DNA of 64,000 bases, taken from NCBI GenBank assembly GCA_016235745.1, contig JACRJA010000053.1, positions 51,318-115,317 on the forward strand, given 5' to 3'. Shown here piece by piece: positions 8,249 to 17,574 of the stretch; the stretch's first letter is position 1; every line of letters starts with the position of its first letter. The stretch is from Rhodocyclales bacterium. GTDB lineage: Bacteria; Pseudomonadota; Gammaproteobacteria; Burkholderiales; Rhodocyclaceae. The position numbers were made by a program, and so were the translations under genes. Under the pieces are notes generated by a model. That model was not told the DNA's origin. It ran no database searches and was given only the letters and a program-made list of their open reading frames with translations.

Positions 8249-9144
8249 ACGCCATGTCCCATAACCAAGCCGGCAATGCCTACAATTTCGGCTTCCTCGA
8301 CGAATACGCCAAGAAGGAAGTGCGCCGCGCCATCCTCAAGGCGATCGCCATTCCGGGCTACCAGGTGCCCTACGCCTCGCGCGAAATGCCCATGGGGCGC
8401 GGCTTCGGCACCGGCGGTTTGCAGTTGACCCTGTCGCTGATCGGCCCCAACGAGGTCGTCAAGGTCATCGACCAGGGGTCGGACGATTCGGTCAACGCGG
8501 TCAACCTGCGCCGGTTCATCGAAATGACCTGTCCCGGCGTTTCGACCACCACGGCAACGGCGGAGTGCACTCTCATCCAGTCGCGCCACCGTATCCCGGA
8601 ACTGCCCCTGACAGCGCGGCAGATCCTCGTCCTGCAGGTGCCTTACCCGGACCCGCTGGTGGTGGTCGAACCTTCCGAGGACAAGCGCAAGACCATGCAC
8701 GGCGAGGCCGATTATTCGCGCCTGCTGGTGAAGCTGTACGAGGACATCGTCAAGTTCGGCGAGATCACCATCTCGCACCGCTATCCGACACGCATCAACG
8801 GCCATTACGTCATCGACCCCTCGCCGATTCCGCGCTGGGATGTGCCGAAGCTCAACGACTCGGCGGCCCTGATCCTGTTCGGTGCCGGGCGTGAAAAGAA
8901 AATCTACGCCGTGCCGCCGCATACCAAGGCAGAGCCACTAGCCTTCAGCGACGTGCCGTTCCGCGTCGAGGATTTCCGCGACGAGCAGGGGCGGCGGCGC
9001 GCCTGCGCCCGCTGCGGCTGCGTGGACTCTTTCCTCGATGAGTTCGTAACCGATTCGGGCAGCAAGACCTATCAATGCTCGGACAGCGATTGGTGCGACA
9101 TGCAGCTGAGCAAAGCCAGACAAACCCAGGGAGAGCCGGCATGA
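8245..9144 (+). CDS. phnJ: C-P lyase radical SAM enzyme PhnJ
   Basis: This 299-residue enzyme breaks the carbon-phosphorus bond: it uses a 4Fe-4S cluster and S-adenosylmethionine to convert ribose 1-phosphonate 5-phosphate to the 1,2-cyclic phosphate, releasing the alkane. The C-terminal cysteines are arranged CxxC-x20-C-x5-C (in ACARCGCV and YQCSDSDWC), fitting the unusual PhnJ cluster site plus the catalytic cysteine. The N-terminal NFGFLDEYAKKEVRR and PMGRGFGTGGLQLTLS blocks are classic. ATG 8245 overlaps phnI and the stop overlaps phnK. Confidence 0.96.
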   Translation: MNAMSHNQAGNAYNFGFLDEYAKKEVRRAILKAIAIPGYQVPYASREMPMGRGFGTGGLQLTLSLIGPNEVVKVIDQGSDDSVNAVNLRRFIEMTCPGVSTTTATAECTLIQSRHRIPELPLTARQILVLQVPYPDPLVVVEPSEDKRKTMHGEADYSRLLVKLYEDIVKFGEITISHRYPTRINGHYVIDPSPIPRWDVPKLNDSAALILFGAGREKKIYAVPPHTKAEPLAFSDVPFRVEDFRDEQGRRRACARCGCVDSFLDEFVTDSGSKTYQCSDSDWCDMQLSKARQTQGEPA

Positions 9145-9971
9145 ACAAGATTCTCGAAGTGCGCGGCCTCTCCAAAATCTACGGCCCGGGTTGCCCGCAA
9201 TGCCTCGAATCCACCGGACCGGAGGCCGACACCAATTTGTGCCCGCATTGCGGCAGCGTGGTCGCCATCCACGACGTGTCTTTCGACCTGTTCGAGGGCG
9301 AGATTCTCGGCGTCATGGGCGAATCGGGCAGCGGCAAGTCGACGGTGGTGAAAACCCTCTACTTCGATCAGGCGCCATCGAGCGGCGAGGCGATTTTTTT
9401 CGACAACGACCGGCAATACGATCTGTTTTCGCTGAACGCCGCTCAGCAGCGCTGGCTGCGCAACCACCGCTTCGGTATGGTCTATCAGAACCCGAACCTG
9501 GGCCTGAATTTCAACATCAGCGCCGGCGGCAACATCGCCGAACGGCTGCTGATGAGCGACCTGATGGACTACGGCGCGATTCGCGAACGCGCCAAGGCCT
9601 TGCTGGCTCGCACCGAGGTGCTGCTGTCCCGCGTCGACGATCTGCCGAAGCACTTTTCCGGCGGCATGCAGCAACGGGTACAGATCGCCAAGGCCTTGGC
9701 CACCCAGCCGCCGCTGCTGTTTCTCGATGAAGTGACCACCGGACTCGATCTGTCGGTGCAGGCGCGCATTCTCGACCTGATCCTCGAAATCCAGCAGGAG
9801 CTGAAGACCGCCATGGTCGTCGTCACCCATGATCTGGGTGTGATCCGCTTGCTGACCGGCCGGGCCATCGTCATGAAATACGGCCGCGTCATCGAGACGG
9901 GGCTCACCGATCAAATCCTGGAAGATCCCCAGCACGCCTATACCCAGCGTCTGGTGGCTTCCGCCCTGTGA
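9141..9971 (+). CDS. phnK: C-P lyase associated ABC protein PhnK with a Cys4 insert
   Basis: A 276-residue ABC-type ATPase that binds the C-P lyase core and, with PhnL, remodels it using ATP. Walker A GESGSGKST is at residues 60-68, the signature is FSGGMQQRVQIAKAL, and Walker B is LLFLDEVTTGLD. Between the first strand and Walker A there is an extra segment of about 25 residues with C18, C21, C34 and C37 (CPQC...CPHC), which looks like a small zinc ribbon. As I remember it, E. coli PhnK goes straight from LYAPG to the Walker A region without it. Starts 4 bases inside phnJ. Confidence 0.93.
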   Translation: MNKILEVRGLSKIYGPGCPQCLESTGPEADTNLCPHCGSVVAIHDVSFDLFEGEILGVMGESGSGKSTVVKTLYFDQAPSSGEAIFFDNDRQYDLFSLNAAQQRWLRNHRFGMVYQNPNLGLNFNISAGGNIAERLLMSDLMDYGAIRERAKALLARTEVLLSRVDDLPKHFSGGMQQRVQIAKALATQPPLLFLDEVTTGLDLSVQARILDLILEIQQELKTAMVVVTHDLGVIRLLTGRAIVMKYGRVIETGLTDQILEDPQHAYTQRLVASAL

Positions 9972-9981
9972 GGAATACAGC

Positions 9982-10704
9982 ATGAATCCCCCCATTCTCC
10001 AGGTCGAGGGCTACGGCAAGCATTTTCAGCTCCACGAGCAGAACAAGCTGATCCCTTCCTCGCACAACGTCAGCTTCACGGTGCGCGCCGGCGAACTCAC
10101 GGCCCTGATCGGCCCCACCGGTGCGGGCAAGTCCTCGGTGCTGAAGGGCATTTACCGTACCTACCTGCCGAGCGCCGGCCGCATCCTGTATCGCGATGCG
10201 ATGGGCCATGAACTGGATCTGGTGCTGGCCAGCGAGCACCAGATTCTGGAACTGCGGCGGCGCGAAATCGGCTTCGTCACCCAGTTTCTGCATTGCCTGC
10301 CGCGCCAGGCGACGCTCGACGTGGTCGCCCAGCCGCTCTTCGCACTCGGCGTTTCGCGCGATGTAGCCCGACAGCGAGCAGCGGAATTGCTCTCGGCCAT
10401 GAAGCTGCCTGAGCGTTTGTGGAGCGTCTCGCCGGCGACATTCTCCGGTGGCGAGCGCCAGCGGGTGAATCTCGCCCGGGGCTTCATCGCCAAGCCGCGT
10501 CTTCTCTTGCTCGACGAACCCACTGCCAGCCTCGATCCGGCCACCGCCGAGCGTGTGATCGGACTCATCGAAGGACTCAAGGCCGAGGGCACAGCCATGC
10601 TCGCCATCTTTCACCACCCCGAAACCACCCGCCGGCTGGCAGACCAGGTCGTCGAACTGGCTCCGCCGCCCGCCGTCGAAGAACTCCTCGAGGAGATCGC
10701 ATGA
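9982..10704 (+). CDS. phnL: C-P lyase associated ABC protein PhnL
   Basis: A 240-residue ABC ATPase. Walker A GPTGAGKSS is at residues 44-52, the signature is FSGGERQRVNLARGF, Walker B LLLLDEPTASLD, and the H-loop AIFHHPET. The FVTQFLHCLPRQATLDVVAQPL stretch is typical of PhnL. PhnL pairs with PhnK on the C-P lyase core and is needed for phosphonate use. It starts 10 bases after the phnK stop with AGGAAT upstream and overlaps phnM by 4 bases. Confidence 0.94.
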   Translation: MNPPILQVEGYGKHFQLHEQNKLIPSSHNVSFTVRAGELTALIGPTGAGKSSVLKGIYRTYLPSAGRILYRDAMGHELDLVLASEHQILELRRREIGFVTQFLHCLPRQATLDVVAQPLFALGVSRDVARQRAAELLSAMKLPERLWSVSPATFSGGERQRVNLARGFIAKPRLLLLDEPTASLDPATAERVIGLIEGLKAEGTAMLAIFHHPETTRRLADQVVELAPPPAVEELLEEIA

Positions 10705-11855
10705 ACAGGCTCTATCTCACGGGGGCCCGCGTGGTGCTGCCCGACGCCGTGCTCGAAGACGCTGCCGTGCTGATCGAGGACGATGTCATAGCCGCCATCA
10801 ATCCGGAATCAGGCCACGGCGCGCTAGCCGTCGACCTGCGCGGCAAGACGCTCATGCCCGGCATGATCGACCTGCATTGCGACGCCCTGGAAAAGGAAGT
10901 CGAACCGCGCCCCAACGTGCACTTTCCGCTCGATTTCGCCTGCGCCCAGGCCGACAAGCGCAACGCGGCCGCGGGGGTCACCACGGTATTCCACGCGCTG
11001 TCCTTCGCCAACGAGGAACTCGGCGTGCGCAACAACGCGTTCGCCGCTGCGGTGGCGCGCGCGGTGCACGCCTGGAACCCGCACGGCCTGATCGACAACC
11101 GGGTGCACTGCCGCTACGAAGTGACCGACCCGACCGCGCCTGAGATTTTGCTTGAGCTGATGGCCGCCGGCGAGGTGCACCTGCTGTCGGTGATGGATCA
11201 TTCGCCGGGCCAGGGGCAGTTCAAGGACATCGCCGCCTACCGCGATTATCTGGCGCGCACCTACAAGAAATCCGCAGGCGAACTGGATGCGCTGCTCGAG
11301 AATAAGCTCGCCCAGGCGGAAGGGGCCATGGAGCGCATCCGGCGGCTCATCGGCGCTGCTCACGAGCGAGGCATTCGCGTCGCCAGCCACGACGACGACA
11401 CGCCGGAGAAGGTGGAGACGCTCCATGGTCTGGGCGTGGGCATATCGGAATTTCCGATCAACCTGGAATCCGCCCAGGCCGCCCGCGAACGCGGCATGAG
11501 CACCGTGTTCGGCGCCCCTAACATCCTGCGCGGCAAGAGCCAGTCCGGCGCGATGCGGGCGCTGGACGCGGTGAAGGCGGGCGTGGCGGACTGCCTTTGC
11601 GCCGACTATCACCCGGCGGCGCTGATCATGGCGGTGTTTCGCCTGCCGGAGCTGGCAGGTATCAGCCTCGCCGACGCCGTTCGCCTGGTCAGCACCAATC
11701 CGGCCAGGGCGGCCGGGCTCACCGATCGCGGCGAGATCGCGGTCGGCAAGCGTGCCGATCTGGTGGCAGTTGCCCACATCAATGGGCTGGCCCAGGCGAG
11801 CAGCGTGTTTTCGGCAGGTAAACTGGTTTTCGAGGTCCACTTCGATCATGGCTGA
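10701..11855 (+). CDS. phnM: Ribose 1-phosphonate 5-triphosphate diphosphatase PhnM
   Basis: A 384-residue amidohydrolase-superfamily enzyme that removes pyrophosphate from ribose 1-phosphonate 5-triphosphate. Metal ligands are visible in MIDLHCDALEKEVEPRP (about residues 55-70), ASHDDDTPEKV and LCADYHPAAL. The C-terminal LVSTNPARAAGLTDRGEIAVGKRADLVAV segment is the usual amidohydrolase end. ATG 10701 overlaps phnL and its stop overlaps phnN by 8 bases. Confidence 0.95.
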   Translation: MNRLYLTGARVVLPDAVLEDAAVLIEDDVIAAINPESGHGALAVDLRGKTLMPGMIDLHCDALEKEVEPRPNVHFPLDFACAQADKRNAAAGVTTVFHALSFANEELGVRNNAFAAAVARAVHAWNPHGLIDNRVHCRYEVTDPTAPEILLELMAAGEVHLLSVMDHSPGQGQFKDIAAYRDYLARTYKKSAGELDALLENKLAQAEGAMERIRRLIGAAHERGIRVASHDDDTPEKVETLHGLGVGISEFPINLESAQAARERGMSTVFGAPNILRGKSQSGAMRALDAVKAGVADCLCADYHPAALIMAVFRLPELAGISLADAVRLVSTNPARAAGLTDRGEIAVGKRADLVAVAHINGLAQASSVFSAGKLVFEVHFDHG

Positions 11856-12420
11856 GGGAAAGCTCTTCTACGTCATCGGCCCCTCCGGCAGCGGCAAGGA
11901 CAGCCTGATGCGTTACGCACGGGAGCGCCTGGCGAGCGATCCCCGCGTAGTCTTCGCCCATCGCTACATCACCCGGCCGGTGGAGCTCCACGGGGAGAAT
12001 CACGTTGCCCTGACCGAGGCCGAGTTCGACGCACGCCAGGCCGCCGGCCTCTTCGCCATGCACTGGAGCAGCCACGGTTTGCGCTACGGCATCGGCCAGG
12101 AAATCAACTTCTGGCTGGCCAAGGGCTGCAACGTGGTCATGAACGGCTCCCGCGAGTACCTGGCGGAGGCAAGGCGTCGCTACCCGGCGTTGACCGCGAT
12201 TTTGGTTACCGTCTCGCCCGAAATTCTTGCCGCCAGGCTACGCGCTCGCGGCCGGGAAACGGAAGATCAGATATCCGAGCGAATCGTGCGTGCCAGACAA
12301 TTCATGCGCCCAGAGGGTCGTCTGGAAATCATCGAGAATGACACTGAATTGCACGTGGCAGGCGATCGCTTGGTGCAATTGTTGTCGGTCGCAAGCACTT
12401 CAGAGCCGGTGTCTGTCTGA
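11848..12420 (+). CDS. phnN: Ribose 1,5-bisphosphokinase PhnN
   Basis: A 190-residue guanylate-kinase-like P-loop enzyme that phosphorylates ribose 1,5-bisphosphate to PRPP, closing the C-P lyase pathway into nucleotide metabolism. The P-loop GPSGSGKDS spans residues 11-19, followed by RYITRPVELHGENHVALTEAEF, which is the family's substrate-lid region. ATG 11848 lies 8 bases inside phnM. The length is normal. No phnO acetyltransferase follows; phnP comes next. Confidence 0.93.
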   Translation: MAEGKLFYVIGPSGSGKDSLMRYARERLASDPRVVFAHRYITRPVELHGENHVALTEAEFDARQAAGLFAMHWSSHGLRYGIGQEINFWLAKGCNVVMNGSREYLAEARRRYPALTAILVTVSPEILAARLRARGRETEDQISERIVRARQFMRPEGRLEIIENDTELHVAGDRLVQLLSVASTSEPVSV

Positions 12421-12421
12421 C

Positions 12422-13198
12422 ATGCGCATCACGTTTCTCGGCACGGGCGACGCAGGCGGTGTGCCGCTCTACGGTTGCGATTGTTCGGCCTGCACCCGGG
12501 CTCGGGCAGTTGCCGACTTCCGTCGCCGTCCCTGCACGGCCCTGGTGGAAGCAGGCGATACGCGCATCCTGCTCGATGCCGGCCTGACCGACCTCACCGA
12601 GCGATTCCCACCCGGCAGCCTGTCGGCCATCGTGCTGACGCATTTTCATCCCGACCACGTGCAGGGGCTGTTTCACCTGCGCTGGGGAATCGGTCCGTCC
12701 ATTCCTGTTTTCGCCCCGCCAGACACCGAAGGCTGTGCGGACCTCTACAAAAATCATGGCCTCCTAGAATTTCGGCGGCTCAGCAAATTCGAGCTGGTCA
12801 CGATCGGTAATCTGGTGCTGACGCCGTTGCCCTTGAACCATTCGAAGGCAACGTTTGGCTACGCCATCGAAGAGACTGACGGCCAGCGTTTCGCTTATCT
12901 AACCGACACTGCAGGCCTTCCGCCGCCAACGGAAGCATTTTTGAAAAAATGGCGGCCTGCGTCGTTTGCTCTGGACTGCAGCTACCCACCGCAATCCGAT
13001 TTGCCGCGCAACCACAATGATTTGACTCTCGCCCTGGCGATTGCGGAAACCCTCGCGCCGGCCAGGGTCTGGCTGACTCACGTCAGCCACGAACTGGACG
13101 CCTGGATGCTCAAGAACATCGGCAATCTGCCACCTCACATGGCTGTTGCCTATGACTCACAAGTCGTGTCGGATGCAGGCTTTGTACAGCAATGCTGA
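12422..13198 (+). CDS. phnP: Phosphoribosyl cyclic phosphate phosphodiesterase PhnP
   Basis: A 258-residue metallo-beta-lactamase-fold hydrolase that opens 5-phosphoribosyl 1,2-cyclic phosphate to ribose 1,5-bisphosphate, the substrate of PhnN. The HFHPDH metal motif spans residues 74-79, with further ligands in PLNHSKATFGY, TDTAG and WLTHVSHELD. The N-terminal YGCDCSAC cysteines (C19, C21, C24) correspond to the structural zinc site of PhnP. It begins one base after the phnN stop and is the last gene of the operon. Confidence 0.93.
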   Translation: MRITFLGTGDAGGVPLYGCDCSACTRARAVADFRRRPCTALVEAGDTRILLDAGLTDLTERFPPGSLSAIVLTHFHPDHVQGLFHLRWGIGPSIPVFAPPDTEGCADLYKNHGLLEFRRLSKFELVTIGNLVLTPLPLNHSKATFGYAIEETDGQRFAYLTDTAGLPPPTEAFLKKWRPASFALDCSYPPQSDLPRNHNDLTLALAIAETLAPARVWLTHVSHELDAWMLKNIGNLPPHMAVAYDSQVVSDAGFVQQC

Positions 13199-13336
13199 TA
13201 TGAATCCGACCGTGCGCGGACGGCCGCCGTGGCAGGCGTGATCCTTGCTCGTTGCACATTCGGCTATGGCTCAGACAGACCGCGGCGAAATGAATCTCTT
13301 ATTCCTCTTTGCCATAACCTATCAACCTCCTCCTGG

Positions 13337-13365
13337 TTGAACCGTCTATGCCTCCTCGCTACCAT
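13337..13365 (+). promoter_or_regulatory. Putative promoter of the sulfate transport operon
   Basis: TTGAAC (13337-13342) and TACCAT (13360-13365) are separated by 17 bases and lie 27 bases ahead of the sbp start, with a strong GGAGG at 13381-13385. The 190-bp gap between phnP and sbp otherwise shows no gene. A CysB site would be expected upstream, but I cannot recognise one by eye. Confidence 0.45.
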
Positions 13366-13392
13366 CCTCTTCATCTCACCGGAGGATGGACG

Positions 13393-14397
13393 ATGCGATC
13401 CTGGCGTTTGCTCGCCGCCTTGGCGGCCTTTCTTAGCTTCTTCGCTGCCGGTTCGGCGCGGGCCGAGACGAGCTTGCTCAATGTCTCCTACGACGTCTCA
13501 CGTGAGCTCTACAGGGAGTTGAACCCTCTCTTCGCCGCTTCGTGGCAGGCGGATAAGGGGGAGATGGTGACGATCCGTCAGTCGCATGGCGGTTCTTCCA
13601 AGCAGGCGCTCGCCGTGGCGGCGGGGTTGGAGGCCGACGTGGTGACAATGAACCAGGCTTCCGACCTCGAGTTTCTGGCCGAGCGCGGCTTGGTCGCGGC
13701 TGACTGGCGCGCGCGTTTTCCGCACGAGGCGGCGCCTTACACCAGCACCATGGTCTTTCTCGTGCGCCGGGGCAATCCCAAGGCCATCCGCGATTGGGAC
13801 GATCTCGTGCGTGAGGGGGTGCAGGTGATCGTGCCCAATCCCAAGGTGACGGGCAACGGCCGCTATACCTATCTCGCCGCCTGGGGCTACGCCCGGCAGA
13901 AGACGGGTTCGGACGCGGGGGCGCGGGACTTCGTCACCAAGCTCTTTCGCAACGTGCCGGTGCTCGACGGCGGCGGGCGCGGGGCGACCACGACCTTTAC
14001 CCAGCGCGGGGTGGGCGACGTGCTCGTCACCTTCGAGAACGAGGCGATCCTGATCGCGCAGGAGCTGGGGGGCAAGGACTTCGAGATCGTCTATCCGTCC
14101 GTGTCCATCCAGGCGCCGGCGCCGGTGGCGGTGGTGGAGCCGGTGGTGGCCAAACGCGGCACCGCTGACGTGGCGCGCGCTTACCTCCAGTTTCTCTTCA
14201 GCGAGCCGGCGCAGGAGGTGATGGCCAGGCACTTCTTCCGTCCGAGCGACCCGCAGGTGCGCCAGCGCCACGCCGCGCGTTTCCCTGAGGTGCGCACCTT
14301 CACGGTCGAAGAGGTCTTCGGCGGCTGGGCGGCGGTACAGCGCACGCACTTCGCCGACGGCGGCGAGCTCGACCAGATCCTTGGGCAGAAACGATGA
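13393..14397 (+). CDS. sbp: Sulfate/thiosulfate ABC transporter binding protein
   Basis: A 334-residue periplasmic sulfate-binding protein. The signal peptide has a hydrophobic core over residues 6-20 and an ARA cleavage site near residue 24. Family motifs are LNVSYDVSRELY, IRQSHGGSSKQA, VVTMNQASDLE and VPNPKVTGNGRYTYLAAWGYA, which form the sulfate pocket. ATG 13393 has GGAGG 7 bases upstream and starts the signal peptide, so I prefer it over the frame's earlier ATG at 13348. It is the first gene of sbp-cysT-cysW-cysA and its stop overlaps cysT. Confidence 0.95.
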   Translation: MRSWRLLAALAAFLSFFAAGSARAETSLLNVSYDVSRELYRELNPLFAASWQADKGEMVTIRQSHGGSSKQALAVAAGLEADVVTMNQASDLEFLAERGLVAADWRARFPHEAAPYTSTMVFLVRRGNPKAIRDWDDLVREGVQVIVPNPKVTGNGRYTYLAAWGYARQKTGSDAGARDFVTKLFRNVPVLDGGGRGATTTFTQRGVGDVLVTFENEAILIAQELGGKDFEIVYPSVSIQAPAPVAVVEPVVAKRGTADVARAYLQFLFSEPAQEVMARHFFRPSDPQVRQRHAARFPEVRTFTVEEVFGGWAAVQRTHFADGGELDQILGQKR

Positions 14398-15224
14398 GTG
14401 CGCACACGGGCGTGCTTCCGGGCTTTCGCCTGACGCTCGGCTACACGATCCTCTACCTTTCGCTCATCGTGTTGCTGCCGGTGGCGGCGGTGTTCGGCAA
14501 GACGCTGGAGCTGGGCTGGGGCGAGTTCGTGGACGTGGTGAGCAACCCGCGGGTGCTCGCTGCCTACCGGCTTTCCTTCGGCGCGGCGCTCGCGGCGGCG
14601 GCGATCGATGCCGTCTTCGGTCTGCTGCTCGCCTGGGTGCTGGTGCGCTACTCTTTTCCCGGCAAGCGCCTGGTCGATGCCCTCATCGATCTGCCGTTCG
14701 CGCTGCCCACGGCGGTGGCCGGCATCGCGCTCACGGCGCTCTATGCGCCCAACGGCTGGCTGGGCGGGTGGCTCGCCGGGCTCGGGCTGAAGGTGGCCTT
14801 CACGCCTTTGGGTATTCTCGTGGCGCTCGTGTTCATCGGCATTCCGTTTGTCGTGCGCACGGTGCAGCCGGTGCTGGAGGAGTTCGAGCCGGAATTCGAG
14901 GAGGCGGCTGCGAGCCTGGGAGCGTGCCGCTGGCAGGTGTTTCGCCACGTGATCCTGCCGCACGTGTTGCCGGCCGTCGTCACCGGTTTTGCGCTGGCCT
15001 TCGCCCGCGCCGTGGGGGAGTACGGCTCGGTGATCTTCATCGCCGGAAATCTGCCCTTCGTCTCCGAGATCGTGCCGCTGCTCATCATCGGCCAGCTCGA
15101 ACAGTACGACGAGGCCGGAGCCACTGCCATTGCCACGGTGATGCTGGTCGCTTCTTTCGCCTTGTTGCTCGTCATCAACGCCTTGCAAGCTTGGGCCGCC
15201 CGTCGCGGCGGCAAGGAGCAATGA
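14394..15224 (+). CDS. cysT: Sulfate ABC transporter permease CysT (CysU)
   Basis: A 276-residue inner-membrane permease with about six hydrophobic helices. [22 protein letters not shown] is the typical CysT start, [16 protein letters not shown] and the EAA loop [21 protein letters not shown] couple it to CysA, and [17 protein letters not shown] is diagnostic for sulfate permeases. Starts 4 bases inside sbp. Forms the channel with CysW. Confidence 0.95.
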   Translation: MSAHTGVLPGFRLTLGYTILYLSLIVLLPVAAVFGKTLELGWGEFVDVVSNPRVLAAYRLSFGAALAAAAIDAVFGLLLAWVLVRYSFPGKRLVDALIDLPFALPTAVAGIALTALYAPNGWLGGWLAGLGLKVAFTPLGILVALVFIGIPFVVRTVQPVLEEFEPEFEEAAASLGACRWQVFRHVILPHVLPAVVTGFALAFARAVGEYGSVIFIAGNLPFVSEIVPLLIIGQLEQYDEAGATAIATVMLVASFALLLVINALQAWAARRGGKEQ

Positions 15225-15225
15225 G

Positions 15226-16122
15226 ATGGACGCCGTTGCCGCGCTGCCCATCCACGAAATCCCCGTTCGCCGCATCGCCGTGCGACCGGTCACCGCCGAG
15301 CCCGCGTGGGTGCGGCGCGCCCTGATCGCGCTCGCGCTCGCTTTCTTCGGTCTCTTCCTGCTGCTGCCGCTTGCCGCCGTCTTCGTCGAGGCGCTGCGCA
15401 AGGGCTGGGCGGTGTATCTGGCCGCGCTCGTCGAGCCCGACGCGCTCGCGGCGCTGAAGCTGACGCTCCTTGCCGCCGCCATTGCCGTGCCGCTCAATCT
15501 CGTCTTCGGGGTGGCGGCTGCCTGGGCGATCGCCAAATTCTCCTTCCGCGGCAAGGCGCTGCTGCTCACCCTGATCGATCTGCCTTTCTCGATCTCGCCG
15601 GTGGTGGCGGGGCTGGGGCTGGTGCTGCTCTTTGGCGGCTCCGGCTGGTTCGGCGCGTGGCTCGCGGCGCACGAGGTGAAGGTCCTCTTCGCCGTTCCCG
15701 GCATCGTGCTCGCTACCGTCCTCGTCACCTTCCCGTTCGTGGCGCGCGAGCTCGTGCCGCTGATGCAGGCGCAGGGGCGCGAGGAGGAAGAGGCGGCGGT
15801 GGTGCTGGGCGCGAGCGGCTGGCGCACGTTCTGGCACGTGACCCTGCCCAACGTCAAATGGGGGCTGCTCTACGGCGTGATCCTCACCAACGCGCGCGCC
15901 ATGGGGGAATTCGGCGCGGTGAGCGTCGTCTCCGGTCACATCCGCGGCCAGACCACTACCCTGCCGCTGCACGTCGAGATCCTCTACAACGAATACCAGT
16001 TCTCGGCAGCTTTTGCCGTCGCTTCGCTGCTGGCGCTGCTCGCCCTGGTAACCCTGGTCGTCAAGCACGCCATCGAGCGGCGCGGCGATTTTGCTGCCCT
16101 GCGTCGCGGGAGTCTCAAATGA
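15226..16122 (+). CDS. cysW: Sulfate ABC transporter permease CysW
   Basis: A 298-residue permease homologous to CysT. It has [20 protein letters not shown], the EAA-type loop [22 protein letters not shown] and [22 protein letters not shown], the CysW signature. The N-terminal 30 residues are charged and probably cytoplasmic. It starts one base after the cysT stop and overlaps cysA by 4 bases. Confidence 0.95.
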   Translation: MDAVAALPIHEIPVRRIAVRPVTAEPAWVRRALIALALAFFGLFLLLPLAAVFVEALRKGWAVYLAALVEPDALAALKLTLLAAAIAVPLNLVFGVAAAWAIAKFSFRGKALLLTLIDLPFSISPVVAGLGLVLLFGGSGWFGAWLAAHEVKVLFAVPGIVLATVLVTFPFVARELVPLMQAQGREEEEAAVVLGASGWRTFWHVTLPNVKWGLLYGVILTNARAMGEFGAVSVVSGHIRGQTTTLPLHVEILYNEYQFSAAFAVASLLALLALVTLVVKHAIERRGDFAALRRGSLK

Positions 16123-17177
16123 GCATCGAAGTCCGACATATCTGCAAGCGTTTTGGCGCCTTCACCGCGCTCGACGACGTCTCGCTCGCTTTCCCCGAGG
16201 GGGAGCTCGTGGCGCTGCTGGGCCCTTCGGGCTGCGGCAAGACCACGCTGCTGCGCGTGATCGCCGGCTTGGAGCCGCCAGACTCGGGGCAGGTACTGTT
16301 CGACGGCGAGGACGCTTCCGGCACCCACGTGCGCGAACGCCGTGTCGGCTTCGTTTTCCAGCACTACGCGCTCTTCCGGCACATGAGCGTGTTCGACAAC
16401 GTCGCCTTCGGGCTGCGCATGAAGCCACGGCGCGAGCGTCCGAGCGAGGCTGAGATCCGCCGCCGCGTGATGGCGCTGCTCGAACTGGTGCAACTCGATT
16501 GGATCGCCGATCGCTTCCCCTCGCAGCTCTCCGGCGGGCAGCGCCAGCGCATCGCGCTGGCCCGGGCGCTGGCGGTCGAGCCCAAGGTGTTGCTGCTCGA
16601 TGAACCCTTCGGGGCGCTCGATGCCAAGGTACGCAAGGAGCTGAGACGCTGGCTGCGCCGGCTGCACGACGAGCTGCACGTCACTTCGATTTTCGTCACC
16701 CACGACCAGGAAGAGGCGCTGGAGGTGGCCGACCGCGTGGTGCTGATGCACCGCGGCCGCGTCGAACAGGTGGGCACGCCCGAGGCGGTCTATCACCATC
16801 CCGCCACTCCTTTCGTCTACGACTTCCTCGGTTCGGTGAACCGCTTCGAGGGGCGGGTGGAAGAAACGGGGCTGCGGGTGGGCGAGGCGCTGCTGCCGCA
16901 CGAGGCGCCCTTTCCCGCCGGTGAGGAGGTGGTCGCCTTCGCCCGGCCTTTCGAGCTCGACATCGTTGCGGCCGAGTCGGGGCAGGGCATGCCGGCGCGC
17001 GTGGCTCGCGTCCTTGTCTTCGGGGCGAGCGCGCGCGTCGAACTCGAGGGGGAGGGCGAGCCCGGGCGCCGCTTCGAGGTCGAACTGCCGCGCGAGCGCT
17101 GCGCCGCTTTGGCGCTTTCCCCCGGTCAGCCGGTGCGGCTCGTGCCGGCCCGGCTGCGGGTGTTCGCGGCGCACTGA
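16119..17177 (+). CDS. cysA: Sulfate/thiosulfate ABC transporter ATPase CysA
   Basis: A 352-residue ATPase. Walker [10 protein letters not shown] is at residues 35-43, the Q-loop is [13 protein letters not shown], the signature [15 protein letters not shown], and Walker [13 protein letters not shown], with an H-loop THDQEEA. After residue 240 comes a regulatory TOBE-like domain that includes [23 protein letters not shown], typical of CysA. Last gene of the operon; its stop is one base from the end of the convergent DUF2721 gene, leaving no room for a separate terminator. Confidence 0.95.
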   Translation: MSIEVRHICKRFGAFTALDDVSLAFPEGELVALLGPSGCGKTTLLRVIAGLEPPDSGQVLFDGEDASGTHVRERRVGFVFQHYALFRHMSVFDNVAFGLRMKPRRERPSEAEIRRRVMALLELVQLDWIADRFPSQLSGGQRQRIALARALAVEPKVLLLDEPFGALDAKVRKELRRWLRRLHDELHVTSIFVTHDQEEALEVADRVVLMHRGRVEQVGTPEAVYHHPATPFVYDFLGSVNRFEGRVEETGLRVGEALLPHEAPFPAGEEVVAFARPFELDIVAAESGQGMPARVARVLVFGASARVELEGEGEPGRRFEVELPRERCAALALSPGQPVRLVPARLRVFAAH

Positions 17178-17178
17178 T

Positions 17179-17565
17179 TCAGTAGTCTTTTTCCAGGTCC
17201 TCCACCACGACCGAGAGGGCGTTGGTGGAGATCAGCACTTCCGCGAGCGACAGCAGCAGGGAGAGCACCAGCGCGGCGAGGCTCGTGCCGAAGAGAACCT
17301 TGCCGAGCAGGGTCTCGTGCACGAAGAGGGCGAACATCGACAGCGCGCACAGAAGAAATCCGAGCACGCCGAATCCCTGCATGTATTTGATGAGCAGGAT
17401 GCGGCGTTTCAGGCCCGGGATCTGGCGGCGGACGACTTCGGCCTTGCGTTCGGGAAGCGCGTGCAGTTGCCGGATGATCTGGGCGAGCGCCAGGAAACGG
17501 TTGCCGTAGGCGAGCAGCACGAGCGAGATCGCCGGAAAGAGAAGGGCGGGCGTGGTCAGATCCAT
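17179..17565 (-). CDS. DUF2721 family membrane protein
   Basis: A 128-residue protein with three hydrophobic segments, at about residues 5-22, 62-82 and 88-110. Between the first and second lies a basic cytoplasmic stretch (ALPERKAEVVRRQIPGLKRRI). The pattern and the ending LISTNALSVVVEDLEK match the DUF2721 family of small inner-membrane proteins of unknown function. It starts 9 bases after the glucosidase gene on the same strand and is probably co-transcribed with it, although its ribosome site is weak. Confidence 0.75.
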   Translation of the reverse strand: MDLTTPALLFPAISLVLLAYGNRFLALAQIIRQLHALPERKAEVVRRQIPGLKRRILLIKYMQGFGVLGFLLCALSMFALFVHETLLGKVLFGTSLAALVLSLLLSLAEVLISTNALSVVVEDLEKDY

Positions 17566-17574
17566 GGTTTGATT

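Noticed and set aside
14181..15857. Very long minus-strand frame opposite cysT and cysW
   Set aside because: High GC creates open antisense frames; the plus-strand permeases are certain and the antisense protein is low-complexity (Ser/Ala/Arg-rich).
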